Positions 55,533 through 64,000 of a stretch of DNA of 64,000 bases are shown here, piece after piece (within the stretch, counting starts at the first letter, position 1; each line of letters starts with the position of its first letter). The position numbers and the translations under genes were made by a program. The DNA comes from an uncultured Elusimicrobia bacterium (GTDB lineage Bacteria; Elusimicrobiota; Elusimicrobia; UBA1565; UBA9628). The notes under the pieces were generated by a model. The model ran no database searches and had not been told where the DNA came from. It was given only the letters and a program-made list of their open reading frames with translations. Location: contig CAIRTQ010000086.1 in NCBI GenBank assembly GCA_903881545.1, positions 1 through 64,000 on the forward strand, given 5' to 3'.

Positions 55533-56962
55533 GCGCCCGGGCCTCCGTCTATCTTATTCAAACGCACGGCCACATCCTTATAATTCGGCGCGTGCTTGAC
55601 CAGCATCTCGTAAATATGGCGCGCCTCGGTCGCGCGGCCCGAGGTCTCGCAGAGATACGCGTAGAAATAGTAGAGCTCGGGCGACTTCTCCAGAGGCAAG
55701 GTGTAGCGGATGTCGTTGAACAGCCTGGCGGCGGCTCCGAAGTCGTTGAGCTTGGCGCAAATACGCAAAGCCAAGGTATAGTCGGGCTCGCCCAGGGCGG
55801 TCTCGCGGCCCTCGAGGATCGTCTTCAAGGCCATGACGTCCTCGCCCGCGTCCGTCAAGGCCTGGGCCAAGAGCAGCTTGTCCGAGTCCGGCACCTGGAA
55901 GAAAGCCGTCGGCCCAATGCGCCCGAGCTCCTTGTAGCAGGCCACGAGCAGCGCGTAATCCTGGGCCTCCAGGGGATGCTTCCTCTGCAGCAAAGCCAGG
56001 GCCGTCTCGGGGTCGCGCAGGGCGTGGAAGGCCTGGGCATAGGCGCGGTAGAATTGCCCGGGCCTGCGGGCGATGCGCTGGGCCGCGAATTCCGCTCCCT
56101 TGCCCGCCGCGTGGTAGATGGCCGCGACCTTGAGGCACTGTTCCTTGTCGGCCATGGCGGCCAGCAGGACCTCGTCGCTCAAAAGGCGGAAAGCCTCCGC
56201 GCCGTAGCCGCGCTCGGCCAGCGCGCCGGCCACGTTCACCTTCTCGAAGGCCTGGCCGGCGGCGGGCGCCCCCTTCGGCCGGCTGCGCGCGGCGAGCTGC
56301 AGCACCTCGCAGAAGCCGGCGTCCTTGGGGTCCGGTGGCGTCTTGCTCCGCAGAATAGCGGCCGCCGTTTCCCAGGCACCCAACCTGAGAAAGGCGCGCG
56401 AGTAAGCGTCATAATAATCCGGCGCGCGACCGCAGCTGCGTGCGAGAAACTCCTTCACCTTGCCCGAGCGCAGGAATCCGTTGGCGATCGCGGCGCACTT
56501 AGCCTCGTCCCGCGCCGCCGCCGTCCAGGAACGCTCCTCCTCCCGAGCGAACATGGCGGTAAGTTCCTCGGGCGAGGCGCCGCGAGTCTCCGGCGCGTGC
56601 GCGGGGGTCGCTTTGGCCTTCACCGGAGGGGCCGGCCGCTTGCCGAACCGGGTGTACGCCAGGACTCCGAGCGCGAGGAAGGCGCAGAGGCTAAGGAGCG
56701 CCGTGACGGACCAGCCGCTACCTGAAGGCGCCGGGGCCGGAGTCAGGGGCCGCGCCGGAACCGCCACGGCGAGGGCGGCGCTGCTCGCTTGCATGGCCGC
56801 TTGCGCCTGCCGGTATTTTTCCGCCGCCTGGCCATCTATGCGGCCCGGCGCGCTCACCGCGCGCAGCAAGTCGCCATCATTCTGGCCGCGAGCGGGACCA
56901 GCGGCGGTCAGGCATGCCGCGGCCAGAATCGCGAGCCCGAGCGACCTGCTGGTTATGTTCAT
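55529..56962 (-). CDS. TPR-like membrane-anchored protein
   Basis: Signal peptide, TM near GWSVTALLSLCAFLALGVLAYTRFG, helical-repeat C-terminus. Confidence 0.6.
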   Translation of the reverse strand: MNITSRSLGLAILAAACLTAAGPARGQNDGDLLRAVSAPGRIDGQAAEKYRQAQAAMQASSAALAVAVPARPLTPAPAPSGSGWSVTALLSLCAFLALGVLAYTRFGKRPAPPVKAKATPAHAPETRGASPEELTAMFAREEERSWTAAARDEAKCAAIANGFLRSGKVKEFLARSCGRAPDYYDAYSRAFLRLGAWETAAAILRSKTPPDPKDAGFCEVLQLAARSRPKGAPAAGQAFEKVNVAGALAERGYGAEAFRLLSDEVLLAAMADKEQCLKVAAIYHAAGKGAEFAAQRIARRPGQFYRAYAQAFHALRDPETALALLQRKHPLEAQDYALLVACYKELGRIGPTAFFQVPDSDKLLLAQALTDAGEDVMALKTILEGRETALGEPDYTLALRICAKLNDFGAAARLFNDIRYTLPLEKSPELYYFYAYLCETSGRATEARHIYEMLVKHAPNYKDVAVRLNKIDGGPGA

Positions 56963-57050
56963 CGTGGCAGAAAGCCGCTAAAAGTGTACAGACCGTCGCG
57001 GCAGGGTGTCAAGCGCTGCGCGCCGGCCGGGCGCGGTCACTAACGAAGAC

Positions 57051-58574
57051 CTACAGGGCCGGAAATCCACAATCAAGGAACGCCTTCTTGAGCGTTCGCA
57101 TGAGCGTGTAGGCATTGCCCATCCTCCTGAGCGATCTGATGGGGTGGCGCAGACCCCGCTTAAGAATCTGCCGGCGCTGCGCTTGCGCGGTGAGCCTTCG
57201 GCTCAGACACTCGACGTCGCGGTGGGAAAACTGCGGAGTGTCGATCAATCCATAACCATCCGAAATGACGGATTCCGATAGCGCCCTCGGGGTGATGGGC
57301 TCGGCGAAATAGCCGTTGTCCTGGCAGACGTCAAAAAGCGCCGTCCCGCTCAGCGGGGTCGCGATCAGGTTGATGATGCCGACGTCATATCGGTCGGCGA
57401 GGGACAGGGCGAAATCCGCAGTCCTCGTCATGGTCTCGATGGTCTCTCCGGGAAACCCTAGGATGAAGAAAGCCCGCAGCGGCAATCCCACCTTCCAGCA
57501 GCGCCTGGCGAATTCCTCAACATCTCCCAGATTGATTCCCTTCCGGACGATCTTGTCCAGGACCTCTTGGTCTCCGGACTCGACCCCGATGTTGAGCGAT
57601 CGGCACCCGGCGCTCTGGAATCGGCGCAGGACCTCTTCGGATATCCTCAGGTCGACCCGGATGCCGTTGGGAGTGTCCCAGCTCAGATGCTTCTCGGCCA
57701 AGACATCCAGGACCTGTAGGAAGCGTTCGATATCGACGAGAAGATTATCGTCTTCAAAATGGATGTGCGCGGCCCCGTATCTTTCCGCCAAGAGGCGGAT
57801 GTGGCGCCGCAGATGCTCCGCGGAGTGCGCGCGCCAGGTACGGCCCATGCTCTGGTGGATGGAGCAGAAGATGCAACGGTGCGGACAGCCGCGGCTGGTG
57901 ATGACAGGGACGGCGCGCCGGACGTCATGATCCCGGGCATAAATCCCCCGTTCATGAAGGGACAGATAGCGTTCCATGTCGACCAGATGATAGGCGGGCA
58001 AGGGCAGCGCATCGAGCGCAGGGTTCTCGCGGGGGCCGGCGGTGCGGCGGACCGCGCCGGCCTGGCGGTACGCGATGGACGGAATCTCCGCCAGCGGCCT
58101 TTCGTCCCGCCAGTACGCGGCCAGAGCGGCGGCGGCCCCTTCCCCTTCTCCCAGGACCACCAGATCCACTGACGGGCAGGCCAAAAGCTGCTCCGCCCGG
58201 GGCCGCGCATTGGCGCCCCCCACGACGACCAGGACGGACGCCTGAGCATCCTTAATGGTCCGAGCCGCTTCGACGACGCTTTCCTCCTGGGTCGTGAATG
58301 GGCTGGATATCCCGACGATATCGGGACCGAATCCGAGGACGGCCCTCCTCAACTCGTCACTGTTGGACCCGAAGCGCGTCCGGGGTCCGTCCTTGGTCAG
58401 GGTGGTCGTGTCCGCCATGAGGGAATCGAAGAGCCGCACTTCCCATCCGACAGCTTCGAAGGCCGCGGCGACATAGAGCAGACCCAGGGGAAGGCCGATA
58501 GACCCTTGCCGGGAGTCCCGATTCGTTTTCGCGAAATAGACCTGCGCCGGATTGACGAGAAGTATCTTCGGCAT
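57051..58574 (-). CDS. B12-binding-domain radical SAM protein
   Basis: PKILLVNPAQVYFAK..; VITSRGCPHRCIFCSIHQSMG CxxxCxxC. Confidence 0.9.
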   Translation of the reverse strand: MPKILLVNPAQVYFAKTNRDSRQGSIGLPLGLLYVAAAFEAVGWEVRLFDSLMADTTTLTKDGPRTRFGSNSDELRRAVLGFGPDIVGISSPFTTQEESVVEAARTIKDAQASVLVVVGGANARPRAEQLLACPSVDLVVLGEGEGAAAALAAYWRDERPLAEIPSIAYRQAGAVRRTAGPRENPALDALPLPAYHLVDMERYLSLHERGIYARDHDVRRAVPVITSRGCPHRCIFCSIHQSMGRTWRAHSAEHLRRHIRLLAERYGAAHIHFEDDNLLVDIERFLQVLDVLAEKHLSWDTPNGIRVDLRISEEVLRRFQSAGCRSLNIGVESGDQEVLDKIVRKGINLGDVEEFARRCWKVGLPLRAFFILGFPGETIETMTRTADFALSLADRYDVGIINLIATPLSGTALFDVCQDNGYFAEPITPRALSESVISDGYGLIDTPQFSHRDVECLSRRLTAQAQRRQILKRGLRHPIRSLRRMGNAYTLMRTLKKAFLDCGFPAL

Positions 58575-59693
58575 CTACGCCGCGCCGCCCACCCGCCTCT
58601 TGAGCCAGGCCAAGGCGTCTCGGCGTGAAGAAATGAGGCCGGCCCACTGGGCCCGGGCCGCGGCATCGAGCAAGGTTCCCAGCTCCGGGCCGGGCTCAAG
58701 CCCAGCGTCCCGCAGGTCCGCGCTGGAGACGAGCAGCGGACGCAGGGCAGCCGGCGGCAGGCCCGGGCAAGCCACGGCCACGATGCGCGCGGTCTGCTCG
58801 GGCAAAGCCGTACGCGGCGAGGCCTTGCCGCGCGCGACGCGCCAAGCCTCGCTCACGCTGCGCGCCAAAGCATGCTCTACGGGCAGGCTCTTGACGAACT
58901 CCCCACCCTTCTCCCCCAGGCCCAAAGCCAGCGCGCCCAGCCTCTGCGCGGCGTCTACGCCGCGCACCCGCGCGGGCAGGTCCGGGAATACCAATTCGAG
59001 GTAGCCCCAGGAGCGCAGGCGCCGCAGCGGAGCCTCCGGCTCGACCTCGCCGAGCACGCGCAAGAGTTCCGCGGCCAAGCGATGGCGCGACAAACGGCCC
59101 GCGATCCCGCCGCGCAGAGCCGCGCGGGCCAGGTCCAGGAGGCCCGGCGCGGGACGCAGATCGAAACGGCAGAGGAAGCGGGCCGCGCGAAACACCCGGG
59201 TCGGGTCGTCCCGGAAACTGGCGGGATGCAGCACACGCAGGACGCGGCCGTCGAGGTCGCTCCGGCCGCCGTAAGGGTCCACGATTGCGCCCGCGCCTTG
59301 CGGCTCCAGGCGCGCGGCCATGGCGTTGACGGTGAAATCCCTGCGGAATAGGTCGAGTTCCAAAGCCGCAGGCCGGACCTGGGGCAGGCAGGCAGGCTCC
59401 GGGTACTCTTCCTGCCGGGCCGCCGCGAAGTCCACGCGCCAATCGCGGCCCTTGACCCGCCAGGTGCCGAACGCGCCGAACGCCTCGGCCTTGGCCTCTA
59501 GCCTGCGGCCGCACAGCCGCGCCAGCGCGGCCGGGTCGCCCTCGGTCACTAGATCCAGATCACACACCGGACGACCCAGCATCCAGTCCCGGACGCAACC
59601 GCCCACGGCATAAAGGGGCACGCCTTGCTTCTTAGCGGCCGCGGCCAGGCAACCCAGCAGAGCCCAGGTCCGACCCGGGATGTGCAGTGCCAT
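58575..59693 (-). CDS. CCA-adding / poly(A) polymerase family nucleotidyltransferase
   Basis: YAVGGCVRDWMLGRPVCDLDLVTEGDPAALA; RDFTVNAMAARL; DLDGRVLRVLHPASFRDDPTRVFRAARF. Confidence 0.9.
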   Translation of the reverse strand: MALHIPGRTWALLGCLAAAAKKQGVPLYAVGGCVRDWMLGRPVCDLDLVTEGDPAALARLCGRRLEAKAEAFGAFGTWRVKGRDWRVDFAAARQEEYPEPACLPQVRPAALELDLFRRDFTVNAMAARLEPQGAGAIVDPYGGRSDLDGRVLRVLHPASFRDDPTRVFRAARFLCRFDLRPAPGLLDLARAALRGGIAGRLSRHRLAAELLRVLGEVEPEAPLRRLRSWGYLELVFPDLPARVRGVDAAQRLGALALGLGEKGGEFVKSLPVEHALARSVSEAWRVARGKASPRTALPEQTARIVAVACPGLPPAALRPLLVSSADLRDAGLEPGPELGTLLDAAARAQWAGLISSRRDALAWLKRRVGGAA

Positions 59694-60343
59694 CAGAACC
59701 GGCCCGGCGGCAAGCCCGCCTTGGGCGAAGCGCGCAGGCTATCGAGAAAGCCGCGGTAGGTCGTAAGCCGGTCGTTGGCCGCCAGCAGGCGCTCCAAACC
59801 CGCGATGAGGCCCGCGCGCGTGAGGGCCTGCGCCCCAGCGGTATGCGGCAAGAGAGCGGGCACTCCCTGGCGCCTGGAGAAAACGGGGGGCACACGGTAG
59901 AGCGCGAGCCCCAGCCCGCCAGCCACGGCCGCCATCACCTCAACCTCCTCGGCGAGACGGTCCCGCGCCTCCAGGAGCTCGGCTAGGCCGTCAGGCCCGA
60001 AGAAGACCTCGGGCTCGATGTCGATGGGCATCTTCTCGCCCATGACCTTCTTGAGCGCGGCAAAATCATCCCGCATCTTGCCGCGCCAGCGCTGGTCCTC
60101 GGCGCGGTGGGATTCCGGAAAGACGAAGGCGATTATACCGTCATCAGGCTCGAAATAAACATAGGCGGCCTCGGCGAAGAACGCGGCGCCGCAGCCGGGG
60201 CAGAGCAGGAGGTTCAATTCCCCGGCCTGCACGGTCTCGCGCAGCTCCGGGCTCCGCCGGCCGTGGATGAAGCTCCATATCTCGGTCTCGAAAGACTCGC
60301 AACCCCGGGGACAGCGCGCCTCTATGACTCCCTTGAAGGACAT
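59693..60343 (-). CDS. CpXC-domain protein
   Basis: CPRGCESFETEIWSFIHGRRSPELRETVQAGELNLLLCPGCGAAFFAE. Confidence 0.75.
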   Translation of the reverse strand: MSFKGVIEARCPRGCESFETEIWSFIHGRRSPELRETVQAGELNLLLCPGCGAAFFAEAAYVYFEPDDGIIAFVFPESHRAEDQRWRGKMRDDFAALKKVMGEKMPIDIEPEVFFGPDGLAELLEARDRLAEEVEVMAAVAGGLGLALYRVPPVFSRRQGVPALLPHTAGAQALTRAGLIAGLERLLAANDRLTTYRGFLDSLRASPKAGLPPGRF

Positions 60344-60383
60344 GACTACATTATAACTCTTAGCCGCCCGATGCGGCCCGCCC

Positions 60384-63300
60384 TCACTGCGCGAGCCGCT
60401 TGAAGTACTCCTTTATGAGAGCATCGTAGACCTCAGGCCTCTTCTCCCTCAGCGACCGCTCCAGCTCCTCGCGTATCTCCCGGGGCGGCTGATAGTCCTT
60501 AGCCGCGGGCAAGGGCACGAATTCCAACCGCTCGCCGGCCCTGCCGCCCGCGGACCCGCGCACGCCGGTCGCGGGCTGGGAGAATCCCGCGCCGAGGGAA
60601 AGCTCGAAGCTCTGCTGGGCGGAGGCGGCGCGCCCCAGGCTCTGACGGCCCTGCTCCAGGAGCTCAAGCGCCTTCGCCTGCCGAGGCAAGGCCGCACCCG
60701 AATCGCCGCGGGCCAGGCCGCCTTGCGCCGCCTCCTGCTCGCCTTGGGCCGCCTTCAGGCTCTCCCGCGTCCCGGCCGGCGGCGCCCCGAAATCATGGGC
60801 CAAGGCCTCCACTTCCTCGGAGAGCCTCGCGGTCTCGGCCTTGACCTCGGCCTGGCCCTGGGCGGCAGCCGCAGTCTCGGACCGCGGGCCCTCGGCCGCG
60901 GGCGCTTCGGGCACGGCCGCGAGCTTGCGGCCGATGGCTTCCTGCGCCTCACCGAACCCATCCGCGGCGCGCAGCGCAGCGGATGCGCTCGCGGCTAGCG
61001 CGATGGCGCGGAGGGCCCGGCCTGAAGCCAGCTCATCGCGCAGGGCCTGCATGGCGGCCAGAGCTTGGGGCTGCAAGGCCGCACCCGCGGCGGCGGCGGA
61101 AGAGATGAGCGTTCCCTCCTCCGCAGCGAGGCCGGCCAGCGTCTCCTTTTGCCGCTTGAGGAAGCGTCCGCGGCGGTCCTCTTCCAGACCCTGGGTCGCC
61201 TCCACCAGGCGGGACTGGTCCTCGACCGCCTTCGACCAAAACTCCTGTAGGCGCTTGAGCCGGGCCGAAGTCCGCTTCTGCGCGGCGGAAGCCCCGGCCG
61301 CGGAGGCCGTCACCGCGGCCTCGACCGCAGCCAACTGTTGGGCTAGCTCCCGCGCGATGGACGCGGCCAGAGAGAGGTCCCCCGCGTTCAAGGCGGCCTG
61401 CAGTGCGTCGGCCGAGGTCTGCGCCGAGAGCAAGGGCATGGACATCGTACGCCGGGCCCCGCTCGCGCTTTCTCCCGGAGCGGACTGGGGCAAGGCCGCG
61501 ACGGCTTTCTGCAAGGCCGCCAGGCTCTGCCGGATGTCCTTGAGCGTCTCCTGCAGGCGCCGCATGGTCTCGCCGGAAGCCTGGCCCTTCTTGGCGCCGG
61601 ACATGGACTCCAGGTCCGAAGCGAGGCGCTCGCCGTCCTGTCCCAGGCGGCCGGCCTGCAGGTAGAGGTCCTGCATCTCCTGCAAAGCGCGGCCGCTGGC
61701 GAGCTGGCTCTGCGCCCGGCGCGCGAGCTCGGCCAGGCGGCCGTGGCGCGCTCCCGCCTCGGCCGCGTCGCCGCTCTTGCCCGCTTCCATGGCGGCGGGC
61801 AGGTCCCGGCTACGGGCCGCGCCGATCTCGCCGGCCAGGCCGGAGAACTGCTCGCGCAGTCCGGGATTGGCGTAGGCGTCGGCGTCCATGGCCTGGGCCA
61901 GGTCACGCATGGCTCGGCTTCCCTCTTCCCAGGCTTGAGGCAGGCCGGACAGGCCTTTCTCGGCGCCCGTCGAATCGCCCGCGGTGTAGCGGTCGCGCAG
62001 GCCTTCCTCCCGGTCCGCCAGCGCACCCAACAGGTTCTGCGCCTTGTCCCAAAACTCCTTGGCGGCGCGGTGCCCGGCCTCGAAATCCACGATCTCAACC
62101 TGCCCCGGCTGGGAGATTCCGACTTGCGGCGGCGAACCGTCGTCATAGGCCTTTACCCGGAATGCGACCTTGGCGCCGACCGGCAGGCCAGTGAGCGGCC
62201 AGGGAAAATCGCCGATGACGTCCTTGACCGGCTCGCGTCCGAAGACGCGCATGGTCAGCTCGCGCTCGGACTGGCCCGGCGCGCGGATGAGCAAGGCGAC
62301 GCGGCTCAAGCCCGAGTCGTCGCGCGCCGCATAGGCCAGGGGCAGCAGGCTTGCGGGCGCGGCCTGCACCGGCTGCTGCGGCGACAAGAGCTCGACGGTG
62401 GGCGGCTCGTCCACCGCGGCGCGCAGGCCGTAGGACACCGGGGCGGGATCCGTCCTGCCGTCCGGAGTCTCCAACTCGAATGTGAAAGTCCCGTCCTGCT
62501 GGGCCCAAAACCCGCCCGCGCAATCCCCCCCCGCCGCGCAATCGAGCGCGACCGGAGCGGCCAGGAATGAGGCCCGCAAAACCGCCTTGGCCAAAGGTTG
62601 GTTCGGCCTGCCCACGAGCCTGACCCAGCTCCCCCGGCGCGCGACTAGAGGCTCAGCGCCGCTCAAAGCCACGGCCGAGGAACGACCGGCGACCTTGGCG
62701 CGCAGTTCCTCCAGCCGCGGGGCGGGCTTGGGATCGAGGAGGTAGGCCCGGCTCTGTAGGCTGCGCCAAGTCAGCCGGTAGCGCAGAGGCTCAGTCACCG
62801 ACGCCACGGTGAACACGGCCGCGTCTACGGGCCGGCTGTCCCAGTCCACGGCACGCCAGGGGCCCGCGGTCTTGAGCCAAAGCCTAGCTTCACCGGCCTG
62901 ATCCGGCCCGCCGGCCGCGCCCGAGAGGCGCGCTGTTATCGCGGCAGGCTGTCCCAAGGCCCAGACCGCATCCGCGGGCAGGATGGCCAGGAAGCGCTCC
63001 AGCGGCATGTCGCGCCAGGGCGCCAGCACGCGCAGCCAGGCAGACCGGCCCAGAGCAGGCCAGCTCAGCACGCAAAGAGCGGCGGCGGCCGCGGCCCAGC
63101 CAAACCTCTGGAAAGGCTGGCGCGGGAAATCCGGCTCTCGGGACAGGGACTCCAGTAGTTTTCCCGTGGCCTCCAGATGGGCGCGGGCCAGTTCCGGCGA
63201 GGTATGGGCGGGCGCGGCTTCGCGCAGTTCCCAAGCCGGCCATAGGAAGTCGCGCAAGCCGGGCAGTTCTTTGGCCGCCTCTTCGAACACGGCCTGCCAG

Positions 63301-63536
63301 CTGTTGCTCCGCCAGGGCCGTACGAGCCGGACATAAGCGCCGATGGCAACAGCCGCCAGGCCGGCCAGCCAAAGGACCGCGCGCGCGGACTGCGGCAATA
63401 CCGCGAGCCGGTCAAGCCACAGCGCGGCCGTCAGAACAGGCACGCCCAAGAAGACGAGCCGACCGGCGCCCGCGCGGAGCTCCCGCAGAAGACGTTTGCG
63501 GCGCCAATCCTTGGCCTTGTCGAGCAGGAGGGACAT
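60384..63536 (-). CDS. DUF4175-like large membrane/coiled-coil protein
   Basis: 1050 aa; N-terminal TMs, Ig-like middle, long Ala/Gln/Glu helical C-terminus. Confidence 0.6.
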   Translation of the reverse strand: MSLLLDKAKDWRRKRLLRELRAGAGRLVFLGVPVLTAALWLDRLAVLPQSARAVLWLAGLAAVAIGAYVRLVRPWRSNSWQAVFEEAAKELPGLRDFLWPAWELREAAPAHTSPELARAHLEATGKLLESLSREPDFPRQPFQRFGWAAAAAALCVLSWPALGRSAWLRVLAPWRDMPLERFLAILPADAVWALGQPAAITARLSGAAGGPDQAGEARLWLKTAGPWRAVDWDSRPVDAAVFTVASVTEPLRYRLTWRSLQSRAYLLDPKPAPRLEELRAKVAGRSSAVALSGAEPLVARRGSWVRLVGRPNQPLAKAVLRASFLAAPVALDCAAGGDCAGGFWAQQDGTFTFELETPDGRTDPAPVSYGLRAAVDEPPTVELLSPQQPVQAAPASLLPLAYAARDDSGLSRVALLIRAPGQSERELTMRVFGREPVKDVIGDFPWPLTGLPVGAKVAFRVKAYDDGSPPQVGISQPGQVEIVDFEAGHRAAKEFWDKAQNLLGALADREEGLRDRYTAGDSTGAEKGLSGLPQAWEEGSRAMRDLAQAMDADAYANPGLREQFSGLAGEIGAARSRDLPAAMEAGKSGDAAEAGARHGRLAELARRAQSQLASGRALQEMQDLYLQAGRLGQDGERLASDLESMSGAKKGQASGETMRRLQETLKDIRQSLAALQKAVAALPQSAPGESASGARRTMSMPLLSAQTSADALQAALNAGDLSLAASIARELAQQLAAVEAAVTASAAGASAAQKRTSARLKRLQEFWSKAVEDQSRLVEATQGLEEDRRGRFLKRQKETLAGLAAEEGTLISSAAAAGAALQPQALAAMQALRDELASGRALRAIALAASASAALRAADGFGEAQEAIGRKLAAVPEAPAAEGPRSETAAAAQGQAEVKAETARLSEEVEALAHDFGAPPAGTRESLKAAQGEQEAAQGGLARGDSGAALPRQAKALELLEQGRQSLGRAASAQQSFELSLGAGFSQPATGVRGSAGGRAGERLEFVPLPAAKDYQPPREIREELERSLREKRPEVYDALIKEYFKRLAQ

Positions 63537-63565
63537 GCCGGCTCCGGGACGAGAAGTCTCGGCCT

Positions 63566-63898
63566 TCAGCTGGGCAGTATGCCGGGGTCGGTGATGCCGT
63601 CCCTCGCCTGCAGCCGCGTCTCAATCATATCCATCTCTTTAATCCGACGGCGGCGATGGTCCACACGGCGGTCGGCTATAATGGTGGAGGTCTTGTTCCC
63701 GGCTTTCAGAAGCGCGTCCTCGGCCTGGACCTTCGCCAGGTTGCCGGGCTTAGCCGAGCAAGCCGCTGTCACGCAGTCCGCGACCTCATGGAAAACGTCC
63801 CAATCCTCAAAGACATTCTCCAGGAGGACTTTGAGCACGGCCCCCAACCCCACGAGGCCGAAGGCCAATGTGCCGATGAATCTCACATAGAGTTCCAT
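63566..63898 (-). CDS. Small hypothetical protein
   Basis: MELYVRFIGTLAFGLVGLGAVLKVLLENVFEDWDVF..; single ORF with hydrophobic N-terminus. Confidence 0.4.
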   Translation of the reverse strand: MELYVRFIGTLAFGLVGLGAVLKVLLENVFEDWDVFHEVADCVTAACSAKPGNLAKVQAEDALLKAGNKTSTIIADRRVDHRRRRIKEMDMIETRLQARDGITDPGILPS

Positions 63899-64000
63899 GA
63901 ATTTTCGCCTTGCAAAGATATTATAGTTCCAGCCGCCGCCCATCACTAGGGTCCAAGGGCCCCCTGCTGCCGGGCAACAGGCCCAGAGCCGGATAGGCCC

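Noticed and set aside
59693-63536. Defence or phage system at the 3' end of the window
   Set aside because: CpXC and DUF4175-like proteins are ordinary chromosomal families; no phage or defence hallmark genes.

Overview
This is a GC-rich bacterial window. The layout is consistent with an Elusimicrobiota-like genome, but that is inference only. About 0.8-32.4 kb is almost entirely minus-strand and forms a large Tad/Flp-type secretion locus. It holds a TadZ-TadA fusion ATPase, TadB, TadC, CpaB, a minimal secretin, two Flp-like pilins, three TadE/G-like proteins, a PorV-like barrel and a 1182-aa secreted protein. A dense two-component cluster sits inside the locus. Downstream are five Gly/Ala/Ser-rich membrane proteins (called A-E here) that I cannot assign to a known family. 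Two of these are interleaved with opposite-strand SRPBCC genes. From about 32 to 40.7 kb there are a DUF2723-like membrane protein, tsaD, an S41 protease, an M23/EnvC-like peptidase and ftsX. From about 40.7 to 45.3 kb lies an AT-richer accessory island: two BrnT/BrnA-type toxin-antitoxin modules (one toxin truncated), an Eco29kI-like restriction-modification operon with vsr, and a decayed integron-type integrase. Two related 75-bp imperfect inverted repeats end each operon and look attC-like. I read the island as a possible two-cassette remnant of an inverted integron. The rest is mostly housekeeping: glgA, scpB, scpA, trpS, a CCA-adding-type enzyme, a radical SAM protein and a DUF4175-like protein. 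Several TTGACA-N17-TATAAT-like promoters can be read directly, and some place the predicted +1 on the start codon.
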